Assembly: GCF_042649685.1 (NCBI RefSeq)
Contig: NZ_JBHRZT010000039.1
Location: forward strand, 33,573 to 97,572
Direction: 5' to 3'
Source of the DNA: Bacillus_BA songklensis
Lineage (GTDB): Bacteria; Bacillota; Bacilli; Bacillales; Bacillaceae_H
DNA: 64,000 nucleotides
Of this stretch, positions 1-9,550 are shown in pieces. The notes beneath the pieces were generated by a model. It searched no databases, was not told the origin of the DNA, and was given only the letters and a program-made list of their open reading frames with translations. Positions within the stretch are counted from its first letter, which is position 1. The number at the start of each line of letters is the position of its first letter. Made by a program: the position numbers and the translations under genes.

Positions 1-216
1 CAGTATTTAGCGGTAGAGAAAGAGCTTGGCTTAAATCGGGAGAAAGTAAATGTCAATGGCAGCGGTATTAGCCTTGGTCATCCAATTGGTTGTACAGGTG
101 CTAGAATTACTGTTAGCCTCATTCATGAGCTCAGTCGCAGACAACTACAAAAAGGAATTGCTTCTTTGTGTGTCGGAGGCGGAATGGGGGCTACTTTATT
201 CATTGAAGCCCTTTAG
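1..216 (+). CDS. Acetyl-CoA acetyltransferase (thiolase), 3' end only
   Basis: The window opens inside this gene; frame 1 reads 71 residues to TAG at 214-216. Seen: the motif NVNGSGISLGHPIGCTGAR, matching the thiolase C-terminal NxNGG-ALGHP-GxSGAR signature with its catalytic His, and CVGGGMGA, which carries the second active-site Cys. Thiolases join or cleave acetyl and acyl-CoA units in the cytoplasm. The SGISLGHPIGCTG variant recalls the Bacillus YhfS type, and yhfS lies in the same chromosome arm as addAB in B. subtilis, but the fragment is too short to assign a paralogue. A strong terminator at 331-366 closes the unit. Confidence 0.85.
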   Translation, partial: QYLAVEKELGLNREKVNVNGSGISLGHPIGCTGARITVSLIHELSRRQLQKGIASLCVGGGMGATLFIEAL

Positions 217-330
217 TAAGATGCACAAAAAAGAATCCGCTCACATGAAACAGGGATAGTCTCTAATATTGATAAGCAAACAGTAACATGAAATATGCCC
301 TTATAAAGAAAATAGAGCCAGTGTAATTAA

Positions 331-366
331 AAGGACCGGTCATTGGAAAATGACCGGTCCTTTTTT
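331..366 (+). terminator. Intrinsic terminator after the thiolase gene
   Basis: A perfect 14-bp inverted repeat (331-344 with 349-362), 4-nt loop, followed by a T run. The stem core is GGACCGGTCA. Confidence 0.9.
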
Positions 367-475
367 AAGCTTGATAATTTGTTGATGTTCATCTTTTAAT
401 GGTTCGGCTATATTACGTTATGTGGCAAAAAAGAAAATGGTGCAATGGTTCACATGGAACAAAAAGGGTTTTTAT

Positions 476-506
476 TTGGAAAAATAACGAACATACGTGC
501 TATAAT
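476..506 (+). promoter_or_regulatory. Extended -10 promoter with LexA-like half site
   Basis: TGC-TATAAT at 498-506 is a full extended -10 element. TTGGAA at 476-481 could be a -35, but the spacing of 19 is long. CGAACATACGTGCT at 488-501 overlaps it; CGAAC matches one arm of the Bacillus LexA/DinR box (CGAAC-N4-GTTCG), while the other arm is degenerate. The only gene downstream on this strand is addB, 460 bp away, with two repeats in between. Its target is inferred. Confidence 0.45.
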
Positions 507-650
507 GATTATATATTACTCATCATTTCTGTGTTTTTTTGGTATTGACCAAAGCATGGAATTAGGGAGATAAGTTTAGTAAAATAGGAGATATGTATAA
601 TGCGAGAATAGATGAACCGATGCTGCCAAATTCGCTTTTGAACATATAAA
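507..650. other. Non-coding stretch upstream of addB
   Basis: Part of a 755-bp gene-free gap (217-971). Apart from the terminator, promoter and repeats listed separately I see no gene. An 18-codon ORF at 599-655 (ATG TAT AAT GCG, preceded by AGGAG) could be a leader peptide, but its spacing to the ribosome site is very short and I do not support it as a gene. Confidence 0.4.
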
Positions 651-761
651 TAAAAAGAGGCTGTCCCATAAGTCTCCAATCAATCACAAAAGTTGATTTT
701 GATTGAAAGGACCCGTCACTGAATCCCTTGATGTTGCTGGATTTTCATGACGGGTCCTTTC
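651..761 (+). repeat. Dispersed hairpin repeat, copy 1
   Basis: Begins AAAAAGAGGCTGTCCCATAAG and ends in a perfect 14-bp inverted repeat (705-718 with 748-761; arm GAAAGGACCCGTCA). A second copy sits at the window end (63891-64000) with the same lead sequence, a similar loop (CCCTTG...GGATTT) and a stem of different sequence that still pairs. The lead sequence resembles a transposon end; a MITE is the simplest explanation. Confidence 0.75.
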
Positions 762-842
762 AGGAGGAAGATTCAAAGGGTATGCTTCTTACACCTTTTG
801 AGTCATTCTCTTATGTCACGTTTCATGCGTGACGTTTATCGG

Positions 843-895
843 TTTTATCCCGCTCTAACGAGTAGTAAGGCCTCCGCTTCAAGCTTTGCTAAGCG
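843..895 (+). repeat. Dispersed repeat (TTTTATCCC...AGTAAGGCC), copy 1
   Basis: 843-878 matches 30142-30177 at about 30 of 36 bases. It is followed here by a hairpin with 6-bp arms (CCGCTT at 874-879, AAGCGG at 890-895) whose loop resembles the right-end hairpin of the tnpB element at 22311-22332. Probably derived from an IS200/IS605-type element; that origin is inferred. Confidence 0.6.
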
Positions 896-971
896 GGTGA
901 TAACAGCCCATAAAAGCCCGGATTGAAGTCGTTAATGGTTATAGATCGTAATAAACAAAAGGGGGATGTTT

Positions 972-3900
972 ATGGCACTTCAGTTTTTACTTGGTCGTTC
1001 CGGAAGCGGCAAAACCGAACATTGTTTAAATGCCATTCGCCAAACGTTGCAGCATGAGCCGCTCGGAGCACCTATTATTTATATTGTACCGGAGCAAATG
1101 ACTTTCCAATCTGAATATGCGCTCATTCAAACGCCTGGTTTAAACGGAATGATGCGTGCGCAAGTATTCAGCTTAACTCGATTGGCCTGGCGCATCTTAC
1201 AGGAAGTGGGCGGGATGAGCCGCCATCATGTAGATAGTACCGGCATCAGCATGATGCTTAGGAAAATCATTGAAAAACGTAAGCAAGAACTGAAAATCTT
1301 TGCTAACGCTTCTGAAAAAACGGGGTTCATTGAAAACTTGGAACGGATGCTGACAGAATTCAAGCGTTACTGCTTAAATGCCGATGCACTGGAAAACAAA
1401 CAGGAAGAGCTGCTTCACGATTCACAAAAAGTATTGGGGGATAAGTTTCATGATCTTCAACTAATTTATGATGAACTGGAAAAACAGCTCTTGCATAAAT
1501 ATATAGATTCGGAGGATTATTTGCGCTTATTGGCAGAGAAGGTTCCACACTCTTCTTATTTGGAGAATGCTTCAATTTACATTGATGGTTTCCACAGTTT
1601 TACGCCTCAAGAATTGGAAGTCATCACCCAACTAATGAAAACATGTCCCTCTGTCACGATCGCACTGACAGTCGATCCGGGCTACGAACATCGACTGCCG
1701 CATGAAATGGATTTGTTTCACATGACGGCCCAAACGTATCAGACGATTTGTCAGCTAGCGCATGATCAGCAAGTCGAGATGAAAGAGCCAATTACATTGA
1801 CTAAAGCAGTCCGGTTTGAAGAAGCTCCCGGACTGTATCATTTGGAAAAATACTTTGATGACAGACCAACTGCTCCATTTGAGCAGCCTGTACGGGACAT
1901 TAAGCTCATGTCCGCTGTCAACCGCCGTGCAGAGGTGGAAGGAGCGGCACGTGAAATTCGTGAACTTGTTCGTCAAGAGGGCTATCGATATCGTGATATT
2001 GCTCTTGTTGTTCGCAATGGCCATGACTATGGTGACTTAATTGATACGATTTTCCAGGACTATGAGATTCCTTATTTCCAAGACCGAAAGCGTGCAATGG
2101 TTCATCATCCTCTTATTGAATTCATCCGAGCAAGCCTTGAAGTGGCCAATGGAGTATGGCGATATGAGCCGATTTTTCGCTGTGTTAAAACCGATTTGTT
2201 GTTTCCGTTTGATGCTAATGCATCCTTATTAAGGGAAGAGATGGATCGACTCGAAAACTACGTATTGAGCTATGGAATTCAAGGAATGAAATGGACGATG
2301 GAGGAGAACTGGAAATACCGTCGTTACCGCTCGCTCGAAGATATGGATATTCCGCAAACAGACGAAGAGCGTGAATTTGAGGAGAAAATCAACGAATTGC
2401 GCCAGCTCATTGTCAGACCGCTCAAACAGCTGCAAGATTCATTGAAAAAGGCAAAATCGGGAAGAGAGATGTGTGAGGCGCTTTACTCCTATTTAGTGAT
2501 GCTTGATATTCCAAAGAAAATGGAAAAATGGCGAGATGAGTCCGAGAAGCAAGGGGATTTGGATTCTTCAAGGGGACATGACCAGGCCTGGAAAGCAGTC
2601 ATTGAGTTGTTTGATCAGTTTGTGGAGATGATGGGGGATGAAAAGATCTCTGTCGATTTGTTTACAAGCGTCATGGAAACCGGATTGGATACGATGCAAT
2701 TTGCTTTAGTCCCTCCTGCGATTGATCAAGTGCTAGTAGCAAGCTTTGAAAGATCCCGTTTCTCAAACATTAAAGCTACGTTTGTCCTCGGGGTAAATGA
2801 TGGGGTTATTCCGGCTAAACCGCAAGAAGATGGGATTTTGTCAGATCAAGAGCGTGAATATTTATGGCAGTCGGGATTTAAATTGGCTCCAAGCAGTAAA
2901 CAGCAATTATTTGATGAGCAGTTTTATATTTATTCAGCATTTGTCAGTCCGTCCAAAAGGCTCTATATAAGCTATCCACTAGCCAATGAAGAGGGAAAAA
3001 CGCTTCTTCCATCTGTGGTGGTGAACCGTTTGAAAGATATGTTCCCTCTCATCGAAGAACAGCTTCTAATGCAAGAGCCGGCTGAATTGGCACCAGAAGA
3101 GCAGCTTCAGTATGTTTCCAATCCGCTTATGACGTTAACGTATTTAGCAGGGCAATTACAGTCATGGAAGAAACAATATCCAGTTGATGACATTTGGTGG
3201 GACGCCTACAACTTTTATGCGGACGATGAAGAATGGAATACTTATAGTCGCCGTGTACTAAGCAGCTTATTTTACCGTAATGAAGCAAAAAGTCTGACGA
3301 AGGAAACGAGTATATCCTTATACGGAAAACACATTCAAGCAAGTGTATCGAGAATGGAGAAATTTCAGGCATGTCCGTTTTCGCATTTCGTTTCACACGG
3401 TTTGCGCTTAAAAGAGCGAAAAGTGTTTCGCTTAGAGGCGCCTGATATCGGGGAATTGTTCCATGCTGCATTAAAAATGATGGCAGAAGAGCTCCGGGCT
3501 AATCAGCGCGATTGGCGTCATTTAACGAACAGCGAATGTAAACAGCTGTCCCATCATGTGGTGGACGAGCTTGCGCCAAAGCTGCAAAATGAAATTTTAT
3601 TAAGTTCCAATCGTCACCATTATTTAAAGCATAAACTTCAGCAGATTATTGAGCGAGCTTCCCTTGTGTTAAGCGACCATGCGAGAGCGAGCGGTTTTGC
3701 TCCAATCGGCTTGGAACTCGCATTCGGTCCGGATCAGCCGCTGCCGGCCATGCAGTTTACGCTGCCGAATGGAAGTACGATGGAGCTGGCCGGCCGGATT
3801 GACCGGGTTGATAAAGCAGAAAGTTCAAAAGGTGTATTACTGCGGATCGTGGATTACAAATCGAGCGATAAAGCCCTGAATTTAGTAGAAGTGTATTACG

Positions 3901-4472
3901 GTTTAGCTCTTCAAATGCTTGCTTATTTGGATGTCGTGATCACGTATGCAGAGAAGCTGTTAGGAAATGGACAAAGTGCCTTACCGGCTGGTATCTTATA
4001 TTTCCATGTTCACAATCCGATGATTAACAGCTCCAAAGCATTGTCTTTGGATGAAATTGAAGAAGAAATCTTCAAACGATTTAAGATGAAAGGCTTGCTA
4101 TTGGGTGACGAAGAAGCCGTAAGATTAATGGACCAAACAATTGAGACGGGGCATTCACGCATTGTGTCTGCCGGCCTGAAGAAAGGCGGAGGCTTTTATT
4201 CCAACTCTTCGGTAGCGGATGAACAGCAATTTAACGATTTGAGAAAACATATTCGCAGCCAATTTACAGACATTGGCACGAGGATTACAGACGGAATTAT
4301 CGACATTTCTCCATATAAGCTGAAGGATAAAACACCTTGTGAGTTTTGTGCGTTCCGTTCTGTCTGTCAGTTTGATCAATCAATGGAAGAGCATGATTAC
4401 CGCCATTTGAAATCAGAGAGGCCCGAGTTGATTTTAGAAAAATTGAGAAAGGGGGAAACCGAGCATGAGTAA
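972..4472 (+). CDS. addB: ATP-dependent nuclease subunit AddB
   Basis: Subunit B of the AddAB helicase-nuclease, the Gram-positive counterpart of RecBCD. It resects double-strand breaks to Chi and prepares the end for RecA. Seen: Walker A GRSGSGKT at residues 8-15; the C-terminal nuclease motif VDYKSS near residue 960; four cysteines at 801, 1123, 1126 and 1132, in the pattern of the iron-sulfur staple that stabilises the AddB nuclease domain. Length 1166 aa, as expected for the family. An in-frame ATG at 966 abuts the GGGGG ribosome site (961-965), so ATG 972 with 6-nt spacing is chosen. The end overlaps addA by 8 nt, so the two are probably translated together. Confidence 0.97.
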   Translation: MALQFLLGRSGSGKTEHCLNAIRQTLQHEPLGAPIIYIVPEQMTFQSEYALIQTPGLNGMMRAQVFSLTRLAWRILQEVGGMSRHHVDSTGISMMLRKIIEKRKQELKIFANASEKTGFIENLERMLTEFKRYCLNADALENKQEELLHDSQKVLGDKFHDLQLIYDELEKQLLHKYIDSEDYLRLLAEKVPHSSYLENASIYIDGFHSFTPQELEVITQLMKTCPSVTIALTVDPGYEHRLPHEMDLFHMTAQTYQTICQLAHDQQVEMKEPITLTKAVRFEEAPGLYHLEKYFDDRPTAPFEQPVRDIKLMSAVNRRAEVEGAAREIRELVRQEGYRYRDIALVVRNGHDYGDLIDTIFQDYEIPYFQDRKRAMVHHPLIEFIRASLEVANGVWRYEPIFRCVKTDLLFPFDANASLLREEMDRLENYVLSYGIQGMKWTMEENWKYRRYRSLEDMDIPQTDEEREFEEKINELRQLIVRPLKQLQDSLKKAKSGREMCEALYSYLVMLDIPKKMEKWRDESEKQGDLDSSRGHDQAWKAVIELFDQFVEMMGDEKISVDLFTSVMETGLDTMQFALVPPAIDQVLVASFERSRFSNIKATFVLGVNDGVIPAKPQEDGILSDQEREYLWQSGFKLAPSSKQQLFDEQFYIYSAFVSPSKRLYISYPLANEEGKTLLPSVVVNRLKDMFPLIEEQLLMQEPAELAPEEQLQYVSNPLMTLTYLAGQLQSWKKQYPVDDIWWDAYNFYADDEEWNTYSRRVLSSLFYRNEAKSLTKETSISLYGKHIQASVSRMEKFQACPFSHFVSHGLRLKERKVFRLEAPDIGELFHAALKMMAEELRANQRDWRHLTNSECKQLSHHVVDELAPKLQNEILLSSNRHHYLKHKLQQIIERASLVLSDHARASGFAPIGLELAFGPDQPLPAMQFTLPNGSTMELAGRIDRVDKAESSKGVLLRIVDYKSSDKALNLVEVYYGLALQMLAYLDVVITYAEKLLGNGQSALPAGILYFHVHNPMINSSKALSLDEIEEEIFKRFKMKGLLLGDEEAVRLMDQTIETGHSRIVSAGLKKGGGFYSNSSVADEQQFNDLRKHIRSQFTDIGTRITDGIIDISPYKLKDKTPCEFCAFRSVCQFDQSMEEHDYRHLKSERPELILEKLRKGETEHE

Positions 4473-7400
4473 ATGGATGCCTAAACCGGAGGGAAGCCAG
4501 TGGACAGATGATCAATGGAAGGCGATTGCCGCGTCAGGTCAGGATATTCTGGTGGCGGCAGCGGCCGGTTCGGGAAAAACGGCTGTCCTGGTAGAGAGGA
4601 TTATTCGAAAATTATTATCGGACGAGCATCCGATTGATGTAGACCGTTTGCTTGTTGTGACATTTACAAATGCATCAGCGGCAGAAATGCGCAATCGAAT
4701 CGGCGAAGCGATTGAAAAAGAATTAAAGAAAAATCCTTCATCGCTTCATCTGAGACGCCAGTTAAGCTTGTTAAACCGCGCTTCGATTTCCACTTTGCAT
4801 TCCTTCTGTTTGGAAGTGATTCGCAAGTATTATTACATGATTGATTTGGATCCGGGTTTCCGTATTGCTGATGATACAGAAGCTGAATTGATTCGGGAAG
4901 AAGTGCTGGATGATCTATTTGAAGAGCAATACAGCATAGAAGATAATGAACGATTTTTTGATGTCATCGATCGCTACACGAGTGACCGCAGTGACAATGA
5001 TATTCAAGTAATCGTGCGCAAGCTTTATGATTTTGCAAGAGCGAATCCCAATCCTGACCGCTGGCTGCAGCAGCTCATCAGTCAATATGGAGTGACAGAG
5101 GAGACGACAGTAGATTCTCTTCCGTTTATAGCCTTTTTGCTAGATGAAGTACGGATGCAGCTTCAAGGTATAGAAGCGGTGCTGCAAGAAGCGTTAATGC
5201 TGACAAAAGTACCAGGTGGACCGACACCGCGTGCCGTTAATATCGAGGATGATTTGCAACAAGTCACAAGATTAATAGAAGCATCCGATGTGTCTTTTTC
5301 TATGCTCCACGAACAATTTCAGTCCCTTTCTTTCTCAAGATTAAAGCCTTGCAAAGGAGATGGTTTTGATTCGGAGCTGATTGACAAGATGGCGGATTTA
5401 CGAAAAAAGGCAAAGGCCTCCTTAGAAAAAATACAGAGCGAGCTATTTGCACGCCCTCTTTATGCCTATCTGGAAGACTTAAAAACGATGAAACCTGTTG
5501 TGGAAATGCTCGTTTCACTCGTAAGAGAATATGGAAGACGATATGAAGCGGTGAAAAAAGAAAAAGGACTTGTGGACTTTTCTGATTTGGAACATTACTG
5601 TTTACAAGTGCTGAGGGATGAAAACAGTAACGGGCAAGAGCTGATTCCTTCAGAAGTAGCCAAACAGTACCGTGTACAGTTTGTAGAAGTTTTAGTAGAT
5701 GAGTACCAGGATACAAATATGGTCCAAGAATCGATTATTCGGCTCGTGACAAAGGATGAAGAAGAGACCGGGAATCTTTTCATGGTAGGGGATGTAAAGC
5801 AGTCCATCTATCGTTTTCGCTTAGCCGAGCCGTTTTTGTTTTTAAGTAAATATAAACGATTTACCCAGCAGGGAGATGATTCCGGACTGCGAATCGATTT
5901 AAATAAAAACTTCCGCAGCCGCTCGCAAGTGTTGGATGCAACAAACTTTGTGTTTCATCAAATTATGGATGAAACAGTCGGAGAAATTCAGTATGACGAT
6001 GATGCGTTTTTAAAGCTAGGAGCAAGCTATCCAAAAACAGAAGGAATGGAAACGGAGTTGCTGCTTGTGACGAAAGATCAGCCGGAGCTGCCTGCTGATG
6101 GTGAAGAGGAAGGTGACCAGGCTCAGGCAGGATTTTCGGAAGCGGAACTGGAGACAGCCCAGCTTGAAGCGCGGGTAATGGCACGTAAAATCAAAGAAAT
6201 GGTTCAAAATCGATTTCAGGTGTATGATCGTAAGTTAGATATGATGAGAAACGTGACATACCGTGATTTTGTCATTCTGCTTCGTTCCATGCCGTGGGCG
6301 CCGCAAATCATGGAGGAATTTAAACAGCATGGTATCCCTATTTATGCAGATTTGGCGAAAGGATATTTTGATGCTACAGAAGTGACCATCATGATGTCTT
6401 TATTGCAAGTCATCGATAATCCATATCAAGATATCCCGCTTGCCGCCGTGTTGCGTTCCCCGATTGTAGGTGTGACAGATGAAGAGCTGGCACGCATCCG
6501 TCTTGCCGATAAAAAAGGCACGTATTATGAAGCGATGAAAGCTTTCATGGCAGAGGCCATGAAAGATGATACTCTTTATGAAAAAGTGTTCCGCTTGTAC
6601 GAGTCACTGCAAAAATGGAGAACAGAAGCGCGCCAGGGAGCATTGTCTTCCCTTGTATGGCAATTGTATCGTGATACAGGTTTCTTTGAGTTTGTCGGCG
6701 GTCTGCCGGGTGGAAAGCAACGCCAGGCTAATTTACGGGCGTTGTATGATCGTGCCCGCCAATATGAATCAACATCGTTTAGAGGATTGTTTCGGTTCTT
6801 GCGTTTCATTGAACGGATGCGCGAGCGCGGGGATGACTTGGGAGCTGCAAGAGCTCTTGGGGAACAAGAAGATGTCGTGAGACTGATGACAATTCACAGT
6901 AGTAAAGGATTGGAATTTCCGATTGTCTTTGTGGCCGGACTGTCGAGACAATTTAATATGATGGATTTGCATCAATCGTATTTGCTTGATAAAGAGTTGG
7001 GATTTGGATCGAAGCTTGTTAATCCAAAATTAAGAGTCAGCTATCCAACGCTTCTTCAGCAGACAATCAAGCGTAAAATGAAAAAGGAAAGCATGGCTGA
7101 AGAAATGCGCGTTCTGTATGTTGCGCTCACTCGTGCAAAAGAAAAGCTTTTGTTAGTTGGGACTGTCGGTCAGCTGTCAAATGCATTAACGAAGTGGAAA
7201 AGCGTCTTGCAGCATCCGGAATGGATATTGCCCGTTCATATACGGACTGGAGCGAAGTCATATTTAGATTGGATTGGACCTTCAGTTATCCGTCATCAGC
7301 ATAGCGGGCTGTTACTGGGAGAAGAAGAAACTCCCGCCTTACAAGAAGCATATGAACATCCTTCTTCATGGAAAATTGAGGTGATTCATGCCTCGCATCT

Positions 7401-8220
7401 TGCTGATGAAACTCATCAAGATCAGCTCGATCATGAAGAGCTTTTGAAGGCATTGAAGGAAGGAAAACGTGTCCCTCTTGAAGGGGCAAAAAAGAACGAA
7501 GTGGAAACGAGATTAAGGTGGCAGTATGCATTTCAAGCTGCTGCTGTCCATCGTTCAAAACAGTCTGTATCTGAAATTAAACATCAGCGCCAGTTAACAG
7601 AAGATAGCAGCGATGAAGCGTTTATTCGCAAGTTCCGTGCTCCGCTTACAGACCGCCCGAGATTTATGCAGGAAAAATCGTTAACAGCGGCTGAGAGAGG
7701 AACCGCGATGCATCTTGTTATGCAGCATGTACCGTTGCATAAGGATATAACGATTGATCTCGTTAGGGAACTGGTGGCATCGATGGTAACGAGAGAGCTG
7801 CTGACAGCAGAACAGGCATCTGAAATCGATGTTGCAAGTATTGTTGCATTCTTTCAAACTGATATCGGCAAAAGACTTCAGTGTGCCACACATGTATATC
7901 GGGAGATGCCGTTCAGTTTATCGCTGCCCGCTTCTGAAGCATATGCGACATGGAGTGCACCAAAAGAAGAAACTGTTCTTGTTCAAGGGGTCATCGATTG
8001 TTTATTCGAAGATGAAGGAGGGCTTGTGCTGGTTGATTTTAAAACAGATAACGTCTCTGATCGATTCAAGGGAGACTTTGAGCGGGCCAAGCCGTATTTG
8101 CTTGATCGTTATCAGATACAAATAAGCCTATATGCCAGGGCGATAGAGCGTATCTTAAAGCGTCCCCTTGCAGCGCGTTATTTGTACTTTTTCGATGGCA
8201 GTCAGGCGATTGAACTATAA
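4465..8220 (+). CDS. addA: ATP-dependent helicase/nuclease subunit AddA
   Basis: UvrD/Rep-type 3'-5' helicase fused to a RecB-like nuclease; with AddB it unwinds and degrades broken DNA ends. Seen in order: Walker A AAAGSGKT (32-39), Walker B-type DEYQDT (about 412), GDVKQSIYRFR, the arginine-containing NFRSRSQV, TIHSSKGLEFP, ALTRAKEKL, and near the C-terminus the nuclease motif LVDFKTD (about 1190). Length 1251 aa, slightly longer than B. subtilis AddA. ATG overlaps the end of addB, with GGGGG upstream as ribosome site. A weak hairpin terminator follows. Confidence 0.98.
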   Translation: MSKWMPKPEGSQWTDDQWKAIAASGQDILVAAAAGSGKTAVLVERIIRKLLSDEHPIDVDRLLVVTFTNASAAEMRNRIGEAIEKELKKNPSSLHLRRQLSLLNRASISTLHSFCLEVIRKYYYMIDLDPGFRIADDTEAELIREEVLDDLFEEQYSIEDNERFFDVIDRYTSDRSDNDIQVIVRKLYDFARANPNPDRWLQQLISQYGVTEETTVDSLPFIAFLLDEVRMQLQGIEAVLQEALMLTKVPGGPTPRAVNIEDDLQQVTRLIEASDVSFSMLHEQFQSLSFSRLKPCKGDGFDSELIDKMADLRKKAKASLEKIQSELFARPLYAYLEDLKTMKPVVEMLVSLVREYGRRYEAVKKEKGLVDFSDLEHYCLQVLRDENSNGQELIPSEVAKQYRVQFVEVLVDEYQDTNMVQESIIRLVTKDEEETGNLFMVGDVKQSIYRFRLAEPFLFLSKYKRFTQQGDDSGLRIDLNKNFRSRSQVLDATNFVFHQIMDETVGEIQYDDDAFLKLGASYPKTEGMETELLLVTKDQPELPADGEEEGDQAQAGFSEAELETAQLEARVMARKIKEMVQNRFQVYDRKLDMMRNVTYRDFVILLRSMPWAPQIMEEFKQHGIPIYADLAKGYFDATEVTIMMSLLQVIDNPYQDIPLAAVLRSPIVGVTDEELARIRLADKKGTYYEAMKAFMAEAMKDDTLYEKVFRLYESLQKWRTEARQGALSSLVWQLYRDTGFFEFVGGLPGGKQRQANLRALYDRARQYESTSFRGLFRFLRFIERMRERGDDLGAARALGEQEDVVRLMTIHSSKGLEFPIVFVAGLSRQFNMMDLHQSYLLDKELGFGSKLVNPKLRVSYPTLLQQTIKRKMKKESMAEEMRVLYVALTRAKEKLLLVGTVGQLSNALTKWKSVLQHPEWILPVHIRTGAKSYLDWIGPSVIRHQHSGLLLGEEETPALQEAYEHPSSWKIEVIHASHLADETHQDQLDHEELLKALKEGKRVPLEGAKKNEVETRLRWQYAFQAAAVHRSKQSVSEIKHQRQLTEDSSDEAFIRKFRAPLTDRPRFMQEKSLTAAERGTAMHLVMQHVPLHKDITIDLVRELVASMVTRELLTAEQASEIDVASIVAFFQTDIGKRLQCATHVYREMPFSLSLPASEAYATWSAPKEETVLVQGVIDCLFEDEGGLVLVDFKTDNVSDRFKGDFERAKPYLLDRYQIQISLYARAIERILKRPLAARYLYFFDGSQAIEL

Positions 8221-8232
8221 AGGTGCGGACAT

Positions 8233-8297
8233 AAGAAATCATCATTCACGCCGAATCGTTGAAACTCAACCATGGCTGTGGGCGATGATTTCTTTTA
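8233..8297 (+). terminator. Possible terminator between addA and sbcD
   Basis: An 11-bp perfect inverted repeat (AAGAAATCATC, 8233-8243 with 8284-8294) around a 40-nt loop, followed by a short T stretch. The long loop makes it weak; transcription may read through into sbcD. Confidence 0.4.
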
Positions 8298-8365
8298 GCT
8301 TATGACTCAAATTCGTATGATAAAATACAAGTAATGAAGTGGTTGGAAGAAGGGAGAAGGAAAAT

Positions 8366-9550
8366 GTGCGCATTTTGCATACAGCCGATTGGCATTTAGG
8401 TCGAACATTAGAGGGACGCAACCGTCTTGATGAGCAAGCGCAGTTTTTGGACGAGCTTGCAGAGATGGTAGAAAAAGAAAAAATAGATGTGGTCCTTATG
8501 GCAGGGGACGCTTTTGATACGGTGAATCCGCCCGCAGCGGCTGAACAGCTTTTTTATGAAAGCATCTCTCGACTGTCGAGTAAAGGAAAGCGCCCTGTTG
8601 CGGTGATTTCAGGAAACCACGACAGTCCGGATCGCCTGGCAGCAGCTACACCATTGGCGACAGAGCAAAACATTACGTTGCTGGGATTGCCGACAACAAA
8701 CATTCAATCTATTCATATTCCGACAACAGGAGAATTGCTTGAAGTAGCTGCGCTGCCATATCCATCGGAATCGCGATTAAAAGAGCTCTTATCCGACGAA
8801 AATGATGAATTGACCATTCGTAATTCTTATGACCAACGCATTCAAGGGATTTTTCAGGCGATGAGCAAACAATTTACTTCTAATGCGGTTCATGTCGCTA
8901 TGAGCCACATTTATGTAGCGGGGGGAAGTTCCACCGATTCAGAACGCCCGATTGAGGTTGGGGGCGCATATACTGTAGCCGCTTCGAGTCTTCCGGAAGC
9001 TGCGCAGTATGTAGCGCTCGGACATTTACATCGACCGCAAAACATTAAGCGGGCCAATACAATGGCACGTTATTCAGGTTCACCCCTTGCATACAGTTTT
9101 TCCGAATCAGGATACACCAAGTCTGTCACTATTATAGAAGCGAAACCCAACACACCGGTCGAGTTGACAGAAGTGTATTTAACAAGCGGAAAGCCGCTTG
9201 TGAGATGGAAGGCAAAGAATGGATTAGCGGAAGTGTACAGCTGGATTGACGAAGGGCGGGACAAAGAAGCATGGATTGATTTGGAAATCCATTTGAAGGA
9301 CGCCCTGTCCATTGAAGAGATTCATCGCTTGCGTAAATTGCACAGTGGATTTGTTCATATTCGTCCAATATTTGAAGAAGTAAACGAGCAGGAGACATCC
9401 AACGCTCAGCAAAACGTTCCCATCCACGAATTATTTAAAAGGTTCTACGGACGCCAAACAGGCGGTGCACAACCGGACGATGGGCTCATTGAGCTGTTTT
9501 TATCATTAGTCCATGAAGAATTATCAGATGGAGAGGAGCAGGAGCGATGA
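8366..9550 (+). CDS. sbcD: Nuclease SbcCD subunit D
   Basis: Mre11-type Mn-dependent phosphoesterase. With SbcC it cleaves hairpins and protein-blocked DNA ends. Seen: metal-binding motifs HTADWHLG (N-terminus), GDAFD, GNHDSPDR and GHLHRPQ, all intact. Length 394 aa from GTG 8366. The frame is open further upstream to GTG 8339, but GGGAGAAGG at 8352-8360 sits 5 nt before GTG 8366, and the protein then begins MRILHTADWH as in relatives. It overlaps sbcC by the 4-nt ATGA. Confidence 0.96.
   Translation: MRILHTADWHLGRTLEGRNRLDEQAQFLDELAEMVEKEKIDVVLMAGDAFDTVNPPAAAEQLFYESISRLSSKGKRPVAVISGNHDSPDRLAAATPLATEQNITLLGLPTTNIQSIHIPTTGELLEVAALPYPSESRLKELLSDENDELTIRNSYDQRIQGIFQAMSKQFTSNAVHVAMSHIYVAGGSSTDSERPIEVGGAYTVAASSLPEAAQYVALGHLHRPQNIKRANTMARYSGSPLAYSFSESGYTKSVTIIEAKPNTPVELTEVYLTSGKPLVRWKAKNGLAEVYSWIDEGRDKEAWIDLEIHLKDALSIEEIHRLRKLHSGFVHIRPIFEEVNEQETSNAQQNVPIHELFKRFYGRQTGGAQPDDGLIELFLSLVHEELSDGEEQER

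Noticed and set aside
599..655. 18-codon leader-like ORF with AGGAG
   Set aside because: Spacing to ATG is only 2-3 nt and nothing supports translation.
5300..5716. 138-codon minus-strand ORF inside addA
   Set aside because: Lies fully inside a well-supported gene; no ribosome site or family pattern.
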